Below are positions 45,420-54,036 of a DNA stretch of 64,000 nt, one piece after another. Source of the DNA: Ignavibacteriaceae bacterium. GTDB taxonomy: Bacteria > Bacteroidota > Ignavibacteria > Ignavibacteriales > Ignavibacteriaceae. The notes under the pieces were generated by a model that ran no database searches, had not been told where the DNA came from, and was given only the letters and a program-made list of their open reading frames with translations. Location: positions 62,001-126,000 of the forward strand of contig JALNZG010000004.1 in assembly GCA_023229425.1 (NCBI GenBank), given 5' to 3'. Position numbers and translations under genes: made by a program. Within the stretch, counting starts at the first letter, position 1, and the number at the start of each line of letters is the position of its first letter.

Positions 45420-46168
45420 AAAAATATATTTTCTTTTTATGCATTCTTCTTTCATCATTCGGATTTTCACAGTCTCTTCAAAAAGAATTGGAACAAGCAA
45501 ATCAGTTTTATAAAACCGGGAATTATAAAGAAGCAATAACAAAGTATGAAACCGTTTTACATAATGGTTATAAAGGCACGACACTGTTTTATAATTTGGG
45601 AAATGCGTATTACAGAACCGGAAAATTTGGTCTGGCAATTTTGTATTATGAAAAAGCTCTGCAACTTTCTCCGGATGATGAAGATATCCAGCACAATTTG
45701 GTAATTGCCAATTCAAAAATTGTAGATAAAGTTGATGTGGTTCCAAAATTCTTTTTATTCTCGTGGTGGGAGGCGATGCAAAATATTTTTCATCCTTCCG
45801 GATGGAAAGCTTTCATGTTTATTGTTTATCTGTTCCTGATCATTACGATCGGAATATTTTTTACAGCACAAAGTTCTTTAACAAAAAAATATTCATTTTT
45901 TGTCGGAGCTTCATTACTTTTCATTTATGCTTTTAGCGTCATTTTGTTTTTAACAAAACAGCATCAAAATGAAAATTATCATTATGGAATTGTTTTGGAA
46001 CAAACGGTAAATGTTAAATCTTCTCCTGATGAAAAAAGTTCGGATGCGTTTATTCTTCACGAAGGGATTAAAATTAAACTTGAAGATAAATTGGAAGGTT
46101 GGAACAAAATTCGTCTTTCTGACGGAAAACTCGGATGGCTTGAGTCTTCGGCAATAGGGATAATTTAG
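45416..46168 (+). CDS. batE: BatE: TPR and SH3-like membrane protein
   Basis: This 250-residue protein has a signal peptide (ending FGFSQ), two TPR units (residues about 22-100: ANQFYKTGNYKEAITKYETV, LFYNLGNAYYRTGKFGLAIL), two membrane helices (AFMFIVYLFLIITIGIFF; FVGASLLFIYAFSVILFL) and a C-terminal bacterial SH3 domain (VNVKSSPDEKSSDAFILHEG, GWNKIRLSDGKLGWLES). This is the BatE layout. Its ATG overlaps the batD stop (atga). It is the last gene of the operon. Confidence 0.9.
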   Translation: MKKYIFFLCILLSSFGFSQSLQKELEQANQFYKTGNYKEAITKYETVLHNGYKGTTLFYNLGNAYYRTGKFGLAILYYEKALQLSPDDEDIQHNLVIANSKIVDKVDVVPKFFLFSWWEAMQNIFHPSGWKAFMFIVYLFLIITIGIFFTAQSSLTKKYSFFVGASLLFIYAFSVILFLTKQHQNENYHYGIVLEQTVNVKSSPDEKSSDAFILHEGIKIKLEDKLEGWNKIRLSDGKLGWLESSAIGII

Positions 46169-46276
46169 TCACAAATTTTTGTTCTTGTTCTTTTCGATTA
46201 GTTCATTAAATTAGTTCACCAAAAAATTGGTAAAAAGAAAATCAACTATCAATTCATCTATAAGAAAGGTCTCTCT

Positions 46277-46507
46277 GTGAAAAACATTGTTTTAAGTCTT
46301 GTGTTTTTATTTGTTGTTTCTTTAGGCGTTCAGGCTCAATCAACCGCTCCAAAAAAAGAAAAAGCTAAAACAACAACTACTACTACAAGTAAAACTAAAA
46401 AAGAAAAATGTACAACCGGCCAAAAGACCGACAAAAAAGGTTGCAGCAGCGAAGCTGAAAAAGGTTGTGGCAGTGAAACTGAAAAAGACTGTCCTCATTC
46501 AAAATAA
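46277..46507 (+). CDS. Small exported Thr/Lys/Cys-rich protein
   Basis: This 76-residue protein has a clear signal peptide (KNIVLSLVFLFVVSLGVQAQ). The 56-residue mature part starts with a Lys/Thr run (TTTTTTSKTKKEK) and ends with four Cys and a His spaced in short charged units (EKCTTGQ, KKGCSSE, EKGCGSE, EKDCPHSK). This suggests metal binding or disulfides in the periplasm. The start is GTG with agaaaggt upstream. It has its own terminator. I do not recognise a family. Confidence 0.62.
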   Translation: MKNIVLSLVFLFVVSLGVQAQSTAPKKEKAKTTTTTTSKTKKEKCTTGQKTDKKGCSSEAEKGCGSETEKDCPHSK

Positions 46508-46515
46508 GTTATAAT

Positions 46516-46552
46516 AGTGGTTCCGCTGGAAAAAGTGGGACCACTTTTTTTT
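46516..46552 (+). terminator. Terminator after the Cys-rich protein gene
   Basis: The stem agtggttcc/gggaccact (46516-46524, 46537-46545, one G-T pair) is followed by eight Ts. Confidence 0.85.
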
Positions 46553-46592
46553 AGTTTTTGCAATCCTTTCCCCCTCTCTTTATCTTTCAAAT

Positions 46593-47702
46593 ATGAATTC
46601 AAAAAAATATAGTAATACTAAGCTTTTACTAAGCTTAAGCGAAAGCATTTTAATTTTTGTTTTACTTTTCATTTTTGTAAAAACAGGATTGAGCAGTTCG
46701 TTAGTAAACTACTTATTAACCTACACACAAAATAATTATTTATTATTTCTGCTTTTTGTAATTACGACGGGATTTTGTTTTGCTGTACTATTTTCACCGT
46801 TTTCATTTTACAACGGATTTATTTTGGAACATAAATACAAGCTTTCAAATCAAACATTTTTGCAATGGATTTGGGAGGGAACAAAAGGAATTCTCATCTC
46901 GCTCATAATCGGGCTGCCTATTTTGCTTTTTTTCTATTATATGATCCAGAAATTCGGGGAGAACTGGTGGCTCCCGTTTGCAGTTTTTCTTTTTATTGTT
47001 TCGGTTATGTTAGCGCGGATAGTTCCGGTTTTTGTTCTTCCCATGTTTTATAAAATTATTCCAATTGAGAATGAAGATTTAAAAGGAAGAATTGTTCGTC
47101 TTGCAGAAATTGCTAATATTAAAGTTGAAAATGTATTCACATTTAATATGAGCAAAACAACGAAAAAAGCAAATGCCGCATTCACTGGTTTAGGAAAATC
47201 AAAACGAGTTTTACTCGGTGATACTTTGCTTGAGAATTACACTCTTGATGAAGTTGAAACCGTTCTTGCGCATGAGTTTGGTCATTACAAAAAGAAGCAT
47301 ATAATAAAAAATATTTTGCTTGGAACATTTTTTAGTTTTTTTACTTTGTTTTTAATCGCAAAACTTTATTCACTTTCGCTTCCATATTTTCATGCTGAAA
47401 AACTTACTCAAATTTATGCTTTGCCGGTATTGGCTTTGTGGGGAATGATTGTTTCGTTGTTGATTCAACCGCTCTCAAATATTGTATCCCGAAAATTTGA
47501 ATATGAAGCTGACGCCTTTGCAATTGAAACTACCGGGAAACAAGAAGCGTTTTTGCAAACACTTGATAAATTAACCGAACAAAATCTGGGCGATAAAGAA
47601 CCACATCCTTTTGTTGAATGGTTTTTCTATAGTCATCCTTCCATCAACAAAAGGAAAAGTGCTATTCTTTCATTTGTAAAAAATAAAATAGAGAAATCAT
47701 GA
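46593..47702 (+). CDS. M48 metallopeptidase, Ste24/CAAX-protease-like
   Basis: This 369-residue integral membrane zinc protease has the zinc site LAHEFGHYKKKH (HExxH) at about residue 225 and the third ligand in FEYEADAFAI near 305. It has several helices before and after, and the tail HPSINKRKSAIL is also typical of M48. The layout fits the Ste24 branch rather than HtpX. The role is probably quality control of membrane proteins. It overlaps the PlsC gene by 4 bp. Confidence 0.9.
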   Translation: MNSKKYSNTKLLLSLSESILIFVLLFIFVKTGLSSSLVNYLLTYTQNNYLLFLLFVITTGFCFAVLFSPFSFYNGFILEHKYKLSNQTFLQWIWEGTKGILISLIIGLPILLFFYYMIQKFGENWWLPFAVFLFIVSVMLARIVPVFVLPMFYKIIPIENEDLKGRIVRLAEIANIKVENVFTFNMSKTTKKANAAFTGLGKSKRVLLGDTLLENYTLDEVETVLAHEFGHYKKKHIIKNILLGTFFSFFTLFLIAKLYSLSLPYFHAEKLTQIYALPVLALWGMIVSLLIQPLSNIVSRKFEYEADAFAIETTGKQEAFLQTLDKLTEQNLGDKEPHPFVEWFFYSHPSINKRKSAILSFVKNKIEKS

Positions 47703-48403
47703 TCACATATATTAAATTATTCTTGGTGGTAGTACATCTCATTATCTGTTCTACTCTTGCGCTTATCAGCGCTATTTTTGATAGAACACATAGAACTTAT
47801 TTTTGGGTGTCGCGAATTTTATCGAACGGAGGACTTTTCTTAGCCGGAATAAAACTTTCTACTAGCGGATTAGAAAACTTTGATGCTTCAAAACCGTATG
47901 TGTATGTATCGAACCATTCGAGTATGTTTGATATTTTAGCGCTACAAGCTTCATTTCCAAATAACGCCGTAATGATTTTCAAAAAAGAACTTGCAAGAAT
48001 TCCTATTTTTGGTTGGGCGCTGCAATTAGGTCCCTACATTGTTATCGATAGACAAAAAGCCGACCGAGCGATGGAAAGTTTGGATCGCGCAAAAAAAACT
48101 ATTATTGAAAAAGGCATTTCCGTTTTGGTTTTTGCTGAAGGAACAAGAAGTAAAACCGGGCAAGTTATGCCATTTAAACGCGGCGCGTTTTATCTGGCTT
48201 CAAGGGTTGGCTTTCCAATTGTTCCTGTTTCAATAAGTGGAACTGCGGCAATTATGCCCAAGGGAAAACTTCGCATCAATCCGGGAACAATTCTTGTCCA
48301 TTACGATAAACCGATCAATACGGAAAATATGAATGGCCGTCAGGATGAGAAGGATTTGATGGAGCAAGTACGACAAATTATTATTGCAAATAAAAAGGAT
48401 TAA
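47699..48403 (+). CDS. 1-acylglycerol-3-phosphate acyltransferase (PlsC family)
   Basis: This 234-residue protein starts with a membrane helix and carries the acyltransferase motifs: I VSNHSSMFDI (His and Asp of HX4D), II near FGWALQLGPYIVIDRQ, III VFAEGTRSKTG and IV FPIVPVSISG. It adds a second acyl chain to lysophosphatidic acid in phospholipid synthesis at the inner membrane. It is coupled to the M48 gene (atga overlap) and lies 3 bp before gatC. Confidence 0.9.
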   Translation: MITYIKLFLVVVHLIICSTLALISAIFDRTHRTYFWVSRILSNGGLFLAGIKLSTSGLENFDASKPYVYVSNHSSMFDILALQASFPNNAVMIFKKELARIPIFGWALQLGPYIVIDRQKADRAMESLDRAKKTIIEKGISVLVFAEGTRSKTGQVMPFKRGAFYLASRVGFPIVPVSISGTAAIMPKGKLRINPGTILVHYDKPINTENMNGRQDEKDLMEQVRQIIIANKKD

Positions 48404-48406
48404 CCG

Positions 48407-48694
48407 GTGGCAGTTACTAAACAAGAAGTTGAAAAAATAGCAGAACTGGCTCGTCTTGAATTTAACGAAAATGAAATCGCGCATTTAACAAATGAGATGA
48501 ACCAAATACTTCATCACATGGATAAGCTGAATGAACTTGATACTTCAAACGTTGAGCCTCTTTTACACCCGATTGAAGTGAAAAATGTTTTTCGTGAAGA
48601 CGAACTGAAAGAATCAATTAATAGGGAAGATGCTTTAAAAAATGCTCCTGAAAAAGATGAAGAATTTTTCAAAGTTCCGAAAGTAATTGGATAA
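48407..48694 (+). CDS. gatC: Asp-tRNA(Asn)/Glu-tRNA(Gln) amidotransferase subunit C
   Basis: This 95-residue GatC begins VTKQEVEKIAELARLEFNEN and continues with MNQILHHMDKLNELDTSNVEPL, both standard. GatC stabilises the GatAB complex that converts misacylated Glu-tRNA(Gln) or Asp-tRNA(Asn). gatA and gatB are not in the window. The start is GTG. Confidence 0.94.
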   Translation: MAVTKQEVEKIAELARLEFNENEIAHLTNEMNQILHHMDKLNELDTSNVEPLLHPIEVKNVFREDELKESINREDALKNAPEKDEEFFKVPKVIG

Positions 48695-48739
48695 AGTAAA
48701 TTTCAATATAATACTCATGATTTTCCATTTTACATCACT

Positions 48740-49504
48740 ATGATAGTTGGTATAATTCCGGCGCGATTTGCGTCATCGAGGTTATACGGCAAACCGCTTG
48801 CAATGATCGGTGGCAAACCGATGATTCAACACACGTATGAGTCGGCTTCCAAATCAAATTTACTACACAAAATAATTCTTGCTGTTGATGATGAACGTGT
48901 CGCTGAAGCGGCGAAGTCTTTTGGGGCAGAAGTTATGATCACTCCAAAAGAAATTGCAACCGGTTCCGATAGAATTGCTTTTGTTGCAAAGAAAATTCCT
49001 TCTGCAGATATTATCGTTAATATTCAAGGAGACGAACCGTTTATTCCCGGAAGAATGATTGACGAAGCGGTAGAACCTCTGCTTTTCGATCAAGAAATTA
49101 TGGTCTCAACTCTGGCAAAGAGAATTACTTCACTTGCAGAGCTGAAGTCGTCATCGGTAGTTAAAGTCGTATTCGATTATCAAAGTTTTGCGTTATATTT
49201 TTCGCGTTCACCAATTCCATTTGTACGTGATGCTGCAACGCTGGCTGAAGGGCTGAAGATGGTGAATATGTTCAAACATGTTGGATTGTATGTTTATCGC
49301 AGAAGTGCTTTGCTGAAATTTACTACATTACAACCGACGGATTTAGAGCAGACTGAAAAACTTGAACAGTTACGTATGCTCGAAAATGGAATTAAAATTA
49401 AAGTTGTGGAGACTGAGTTTGATAGTTATTCTGTTGACACTCTTGAAGATCTGGAACATGCAAAAGCATTTTATAAAAAATATCTTAAGAAAAAAGAAAA
49501 GTGA
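48740..49504 (+). CDS. kdsB: 3-deoxy-manno-octulosonate cytidylyltransferase
   Basis: This 254-residue enzyme activates KDO with CTP to CMP-KDO for lipopolysaccharide. Marks are IIPARFASSRLYGKPLAMIG, VNIQGDEPFI, FSRSPIPFVR, HVGLYVYRR and the ending TEFDSYSVDTLEDLEHA. The length is normal. It shows that the organism makes KDO-containing LPS and hence has an outer membrane. The stop overlaps the next GTG start. Confidence 0.95.
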   Translation: MIVGIIPARFASSRLYGKPLAMIGGKPMIQHTYESASKSNLLHKIILAVDDERVAEAAKSFGAEVMITPKEIATGSDRIAFVAKKIPSADIIVNIQGDEPFIPGRMIDEAVEPLLFDQEIMVSTLAKRITSLAELKSSSVVKVVFDYQSFALYFSRSPIPFVRDAATLAEGLKMVNMFKHVGLYVYRRSALLKFTTLQPTDLEQTEKLEQLRMLENGIKIKVVETEFDSYSVDTLEDLEHAKAFYKKYLKKKEK

Positions 49505-50481
49505 AAACTCAACTTATTCCCAAAAGAATTTCGTTGGCAAACATTCCGACTCCCATTCAAAAAATTTCATTCGAAGGGAAATCATTTTTTATTAAGCGGG
49601 ATGACTTTACCGGGATGGAAACTTCGGGGAATAAAATCCGCAAACTTGAGTATCTTCTTTTTCAACCAAGAAAAGAGAAAGCCGATGTCATTTTTACATG
49701 CGGCGGCGAGCAGTCGAACCACGCTCGTGCAACGGCTTTTGCCGCGGCTTCGTTGGGAATGAAAAGCAAATTATTTCTCTGGGGAAAAAATTCTTCCAAC
49801 GCTGATGGAAATTTATTTCTTGATAAAGTTCTCGGTTGTGAACTCCGGTTTCTTTCTAAAAATGAATTTGGAAATGCAACCATAATTATGGCGGAAGAAA
49901 AATTATCGTTAGAAAAAAAAGGGAAGAAAGTTTTTCTGATCCCCGAAGGAGGTTCTTCTCCCCTTGGAATTTGGGGATACATTCATGCAATAGAAGAAAT
50001 GCAAAAGCAAAATATTTTCAGACGATGTAATGCAATACTAACAGCTTCCGGTTCCGGAGGAACTTCAGCGGGTTTATTGGTTGGCTCACTTTTATTTAAT
50101 CAGAATCTGAAAATACTTGCAGTAAATGTACTTTACCCGAAAGATGAAATCAGAAATAAAATTATCACTCTTGCAGAACAAGCAATCAAAGATTATCGGT
50201 TGCCAATAAAACTTGACGAGAAACGATTAGAAATTTTAGATGGCTACTCGCAAGAAGGATATAAACACATTAGCAATGATAAACTTTTACTAATTAAAAA
50301 GTTTGCCCGACATACGGGAATAGTTTTAGACCCTGCGTACACCGGAAAAGCATTTAAAGCGTATTACGATAATTTTCTATCCGTGAGAACTCCCAAAACG
50401 TTATTTATTCATACAGGCGGTTTGTACGGAGTTTTTTCTAAAAGGAAGAAATATTTGTTAAGTTTTGAAGAGAAAATTTAA
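49501..50481 (+). CDS. ACC deaminase / D-cysteine desulfhydrase-like PLP enzyme
   Basis: This 326-residue PLP enzyme of fold type II has the Schiff-base Lys in TSGNKIRKLE (Lys45), the cofactor loop TCGGEQSNHARAT and the phosphate-binding ASGSGGTSAG. These match the ACC deaminase/D-cysteine desulfhydrase group, which breaks D-cysteine to pyruvate, ammonia and sulfide or deaminates ACC. The residues that separate the two activities cannot be judged with confidence. The GTG start overlaps kdsB by 4 bp. Confidence 0.85.
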   Translation: MKTQLIPKRISLANIPTPIQKISFEGKSFFIKRDDFTGMETSGNKIRKLEYLLFQPRKEKADVIFTCGGEQSNHARATAFAAASLGMKSKLFLWGKNSSNADGNLFLDKVLGCELRFLSKNEFGNATIIMAEEKLSLEKKGKKVFLIPEGGSSPLGIWGYIHAIEEMQKQNIFRRCNAILTASGSGGTSAGLLVGSLLFNQNLKILAVNVLYPKDEIRNKIITLAEQAIKDYRLPIKLDEKRLEILDGYSQEGYKHISNDKLLLIKKFARHTGIVLDPAYTGKAFKAYYDNFLSVRTPKTLFIHTGGLYGVFSKRKKYLLSFEEKI

Positions 50482-50486
50482 TCATT

Positions 50487-50906
50487 ATGCAATGCATTTT
50501 TTGTGATATCGTGGATAGAAAAGAAAAAGCAGAAATTCTCTTTGAAGATAAAGATATAATTTCCTTCCTCGATATTAATCCTTTCAACGTTGGGCATTCT
50601 CTCGTAATTCCCAAAACCCATTATGAAAATTTTCTTGATCTTCCCGCTGATCTTTTCGGAGGAATGTTTTTAGCTGTTCAGAAGCTTACGAAAGGTGTTG
50701 TCAAAGGGCTTCAAGCAGACGGGTATAATATTTTATCAAATAATGGAAGAGCCGCGGGGCAATCGGTTTTTCATTGCCATTTTCATATTATTCCGCGCTT
50801 TGACACCGATGGTTACAAATTTAAAATGGATATGAAAAAATATGGTAACGGTGAAATGAATTTGGTCGCAGAAAAAATTAAATCATCTATACATAACTTG
50901 GCATAG
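50487..50906 (+). CDS. HIT-family hydrolase
   Basis: This 139-residue histidine-triad protein has CIFCDIVDRKEKAEILFEDK at the start and the active-site triad HCHFHIIPR near residue 95. It cleaves nucleoside phosphoramidates or dinucleotides in the cytosol. It lies 5 bp after the PLP enzyme and ends this run. Confidence 0.93.
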   Translation: MQCIFCDIVDRKEKAEILFEDKDIISFLDINPFNVGHSLVIPKTHYENFLDLPADLFGGMFLAVQKLTKGVVKGLQADGYNILSNNGRAAGQSVFHCHFHIIPRFDTDGYKFKMDMKKYGNGEMNLVAEKIKSSIHNLA

Positions 50907-50927
50907 CCAGAACTAAGTAGTTTTAGA

Positions 50928-51025
50928 CCATGAATGACTGAGTGATTCCGTGGTTGAATGGAAATCAATTCAACATAAATTAATTTGAAGTATAACCATT
51001 CATCCATTCAACTTCATTCATTCAT
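50928..51025. repeat. Intergenic imperfect inverted repeat of GAATGA-type units
   Basis: catgaatgactgagtg and ggttgaatgg (50930-50960) are matched in inverse orientation by ccattcaacttcattc and attcatg (about 51000-51025). The arms are built of short tandem units, like the TTAATC elements but with another sequence. It lies in the 206-bp gap between HIT and the B12-binding gene. Confidence 0.6.
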
Positions 51026-51112
51026 GCTGTTAAGTTATTTAGTCTTAAAAATATTCTTGCTATTTTGAGATGAATTTTGTGATTAATTATATATTTAATC
51101 GGAGTCTGTTTT

Positions 51113-51520
51113 ATGGAAAGAAAGATCAGAGTGCTAATTGCAAAAGCCGGACTTGACGGTCACGACCGCGGAGCAAAAGTAATTGCCGCCGCTTTACGTG
51201 ATGCCGGAATGGAAGTTATTTATACCGGTTTGCGACAAACTCCCGAAATGATAGTTGAAGCCGCTCTGCAAGAAGATGTTGATGCTATCGGCATTTCGAT
51301 CCTTTCAGGCGCTCACATGACAATCTTTCCCAAAATTCTTACTTTAATAAAAGAAAAGGGAATGGACGATGTTCTTTTAACCGGCGGCGGAATTATTCCC
51401 GAAGAAGATATTAAGAAATTAAAAGAACTCGGTGCTGGTGAGTTGTTCACACCAGGTGCAACTACAACGGCAACGATTAATTACATAAAAGATTGGGTTG
51501 CTAAAAATCCAAGAATGTAA
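51113..51520 (+). CDS. Stand-alone cobalamin-binding protein (mutase small-subunit type)
   Basis: This 135-residue protein is the B12-binding domain of methylmalonyl-CoA-type mutases: [20 protein letters not shown] contains the DxHxxG motif that supplies the lower-axial His, followed by [12 protein letters not shown] and [13 protein letters not shown]. As a separate chain it needs a catalytic large subunit, which is not in the window. The likely role is methylmalonyl-CoA or related acyl-CoA isomerisation. A ggagtct ribosome-binding site lies upstream. Confidence 0.9.
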   Translation: MERKIRVLIAKAGLDGHDRGAKVIAAALRDAGMEVIYTGLRQTPEMIVEAALQEDVDAIGISILSGAHMTIFPKILTLIKEKGMDDVLLTGGGIIPEEDIKKLKELGAGELFTPGATTTATINYIKDWVAKNPRM

Positions 51521-51538
51521 ATTTCACTGGGAGGTATT

Positions 51539-53080
51539 ATGAAAATTGTATTTGTGCTTTTTTCAGTTTTTATTTTTTCTTGTTTACTTTTTGCTCAACC
51601 GGTTTTTAAGAAGCAAATTTCTTTTCTCGATTTCGATGCGAGAAATCCTTCGTTTATCGAAACAAATGCATACGAGTTTAGCTTCTCATTGTTTCCACAA
51701 AGAAATGCTCTTTTATTTGAGGGATATAAAGACCCCGCTAAACCACAGATATTCATTTTAAAATATGATAATGAGAAAGATACCTTTTTTATTCCAACAC
51801 AAATAACCTTTTCTAAAGGGAGTTGTATAAACCCTTGTGGTGTTTTTGTTCCTATAGGAAATGTTGCGGAAAGTAACACAATAATTTGGCAAACGAATGA
51901 AAATGGAACATGGGATATTGCATGTGGTGAACTTTATGGTGACACTTTAAAAAATATTAGATATTTGGCAAATGATACCCTTGACGAAATTAACCCGCGA
52001 ATAGTGAATCCCGCTGATGGTTATTTTAACGGCATTACTTATGAAAAGGGAGGTTCCGTTTATTTATACTTTGAAATTGATACGTTAAAAATAACTGAAA
52101 AAATATTTGCTGGTTCTGATTCCTTTAGGTACGGAAATGCTTGTGCAAAACTTGCTTATAGTTCTCAAAATAAAAGATGTTTAGGTACAATTGCAGCAGA
52201 AAAAATACATCCAAATGGTGATAAAAGAATTGTATTTGTCACAAAGGATTACTTTTCCCAAAATTGGACTGAGGAAGCGTATTTATTTGATTCAACTACA
52301 ATAACAACTTCACCAAAATTTATTTCAGGTTTACATATTGGAAACTATCTCACTTTTGAGACACAAGAGTTTGGGATTAGAAGATTAAGAATTTTGTGGG
52401 AGGGGGATTTTGGCGATTCTAAATCTGCAAGTATGATTTCAGATTCGAGCTATGAAAATTTTAACTTTTCGATGAAATCGGTTCCACAAGTAACAAAATC
52501 TTTTAGAAAGTCCTCCTTTGGTTACGGACATAGCATTTACCAAATAAGAAAAGAAAACAAAAACTTTTTGCTCCCTAATTATTTTAATAATAATGGCAGA
52601 TTTAGAGATTCATTAATTGCCATAAGATTGGACGAACCCAAAATAACAACCGAGTACGTTAAGTATAACAATGGTTGGTATTTTGTATATTCGGTTTGGG
52701 AAGACAGTAGCGATAATGGCACGGTTCAGCTATTTGGTTCATCTGGTCTATATACAATAGGTGGCATTGATGATGAAACTTCTCCGCAAGATTTTACGCT
52801 TTATCAAAATTATCCAAATCCATTTAATCCCGAAACAGTAATCAGTTATAAGCTCTTATCAAGAAGTTTTGTAACGCTAAAAGTTTTTGATGTTTTGGGA
52901 AGACTAGTTCTAACTTTGGTTAATGAAGAAAAACCGGCTGGAGAATATCAAGTTTTGTTCAGTAATCAACTAACAACCAACTCCGCCTTCGGTGGACATC
53001 AGCTCTCCAGCGGAGTTCTTTTCTATCAGTTAAAGGTTGGAGACCGGCTGCAGACAAGAAAAATGTTGTTGATGAAATAA
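51539..53080 (+). CDS. T9SS type A sorting-domain protein of unknown function
   Basis: This 513-residue secreted protein has a signal peptide (FSVFIFSCLLFAQ). The 400-residue body looks beta-rich with propeller-like repeats and is not recognised. The C-terminal sorting domain has YQNYPNPFNPETVISYKL, VLGRLVLTLVNEE and the last residues RKMLLMK. Between the last two strands there is an extra ten-residue segment (TTNSAFGGHQ) coded by palindromic DNA at 52979-53017. The start is backed by gggaggtatt. The neighbouring B12-binding gene is unrelated in function. Confidence 0.82.
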   Translation: MKIVFVLFSVFIFSCLLFAQPVFKKQISFLDFDARNPSFIETNAYEFSFSLFPQRNALLFEGYKDPAKPQIFILKYDNEKDTFFIPTQITFSKGSCINPCGVFVPIGNVAESNTIIWQTNENGTWDIACGELYGDTLKNIRYLANDTLDEINPRIVNPADGYFNGITYEKGGSVYLYFEIDTLKITEKIFAGSDSFRYGNACAKLAYSSQNKRCLGTIAAEKIHPNGDKRIVFVTKDYFSQNWTEEAYLFDSTTITTSPKFISGLHIGNYLTFETQEFGIRRLRILWEGDFGDSKSASMISDSSYENFNFSMKSVPQVTKSFRKSSFGYGHSIYQIRKENKNFLLPNYFNNNGRFRDSLIAIRLDEPKITTEYVKYNNGWYFVYSVWEDSSDNGTVQLFGSSGLYTIGGIDDETSPQDFTLYQNYPNPFNPETVISYKLLSRSFVTLKVFDVLGRLVLTLVNEEKPAGEYQVLFSNQLTTNSAFGGHQLSSGVLFYQLKVGDRLQTRKMLLMK

Positions 53081-53360
53081 TTTTTAAAATAGGATTTATA
53101 AGTTATTCACCATATATTTCATTGTGTTTTTTGAAAAGATGGGTATCTGTAAAGTTTAGGATCGAAACTTCCGCTAAATCGGAAGCAAAAAACTCAAACA
53201 CATTCGACACCGTTACTTTCATCCGCTTTTTGTGGATTCTTTTATTGATCGTTGATAAACAAGAGCAATGTGCTTTTCTACTCCTCTGATTTTTTCACCT
53301 CATTAAAGAAACAGTTCTCGCTTTTATTATATTTTTTAACAAATTGATCGGAGTACTATT
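53081..53360 (+). other. Non-coding gap and leader of the RRM gene
   Basis: No ORF is supported. The stretch has a small hairpin (cttccgctaaatcggaag, 53168-53185) and AT-rich promoter-like DNA before 53361. A long leader is common for cold-inducible RNA-binding proteins, but nothing here proves regulation. Confidence 0.4.
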
Positions 53361-53732
53361 ATGAACATTTACGTTGGTAATTTATCACGTGAAGTATCAG
53401 ACGAAGACTTAATGACTGAGTTTTCAGCTTACGGAAAAGTCAAATCAGTGAAAGTAATCAGAGACCTTTTTAGCGGCGATTCCAAAGGATTCGGTTTTGT
53501 TGAGATGGTAGTTGCTACTGAAGCTCAAAAAGCCATTGACGAATTGAATACCAAAGAAGTCAAAGGCAAAAAATTGGTCGTTAACGAAGCTCGTCCTAAA
53601 ACTGATGACAGAAGAGGCGGCGGCGGCGGCGGCAGCAGAGGTGGATTTAGAGGCGGAAGCAGTGGCGGTAGCGGCGGCGGTAATCGTGGCGGCGGCAGCG
53701 GCGGTTTCGGCGGACCAAGAAAAAGATTTTAA
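53361..53732 (+). CDS. RRM-type RNA-binding protein with Gly-rich tail
   Basis: This 123-residue protein has one RRM domain (residues 1-78) with RNP2 IYVGNL and RNP1 KGFGFVEM, followed by KKLVVNEARPK. The rest is a Gly/Arg/Ser tail (RGGGGGG, RGGFRGG). The layout equals the cyanobacterial Rbp and other bacterial glycine-rich proteins, often cold-induced RNA chaperones. The gene stands alone between a long leader and a nested-hairpin terminator. Confidence 0.93.
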   Translation: MNIYVGNLSREVSDEDLMTEFSAYGKVKSVKVIRDLFSGDSKGFGFVEMVVATEAQKAIDELNTKEVKGKKLVVNEARPKTDDRRGGGGGGSRGGFRGGSSGGSGGGNRGGGSGGFGGPRKRF

Positions 53733-53755
53733 TCTCGTTTCTTATTCTTAAATTT

Positions 53756-53836
53756 AGGTTATTCAAAAGTTTGTCGTTTTGAAATGGTCATTGATACCAT
53801 TTTTTAATGGTAGAATTTTTGGATAACCTTTTTTTA
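53756..53836 (+). terminator. Nested-hairpin terminator after the RRM gene
   Basis: The outer arms aggttattcaaaa (53756-53768) and ttttggataacct (53816-53828) enclose an inner hairpin (aaatggt-cattgat-accattt, 53782-53802). Seven or more Ts follow. The rest of the 304-bp gap up to 54036 holds no ORF and must include the promoter of the cytochrome locus. Confidence 0.75.
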
Positions 53837-54036
53837 TTCAATTTCACTCTGCGTCTCTTCTCCATTTTTATTGTTTTGAAACTTAAAAGAATAGTTATTT
53901 TTGCAATGAGATTGTAATGTAAATCATAGTGTGCGATAATTGATCTTTTTTAAGAGATTTTTAAGAAAGAAATTTGACCTAACGTTTTAAATTGATTCTA
54001 ATTATAAAATCATTCAGATAAAAAGTAACAATAAAA

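Noticed and set aside
53970..54005. Sigma-70-like promoter (ttgacc with a distant tataaa-like box) before the cytochrome locus
   Set aside because: The spacing to tataaaat is too long (about 23 bp) and the alternative box is weak, so it is not listed as a feature.
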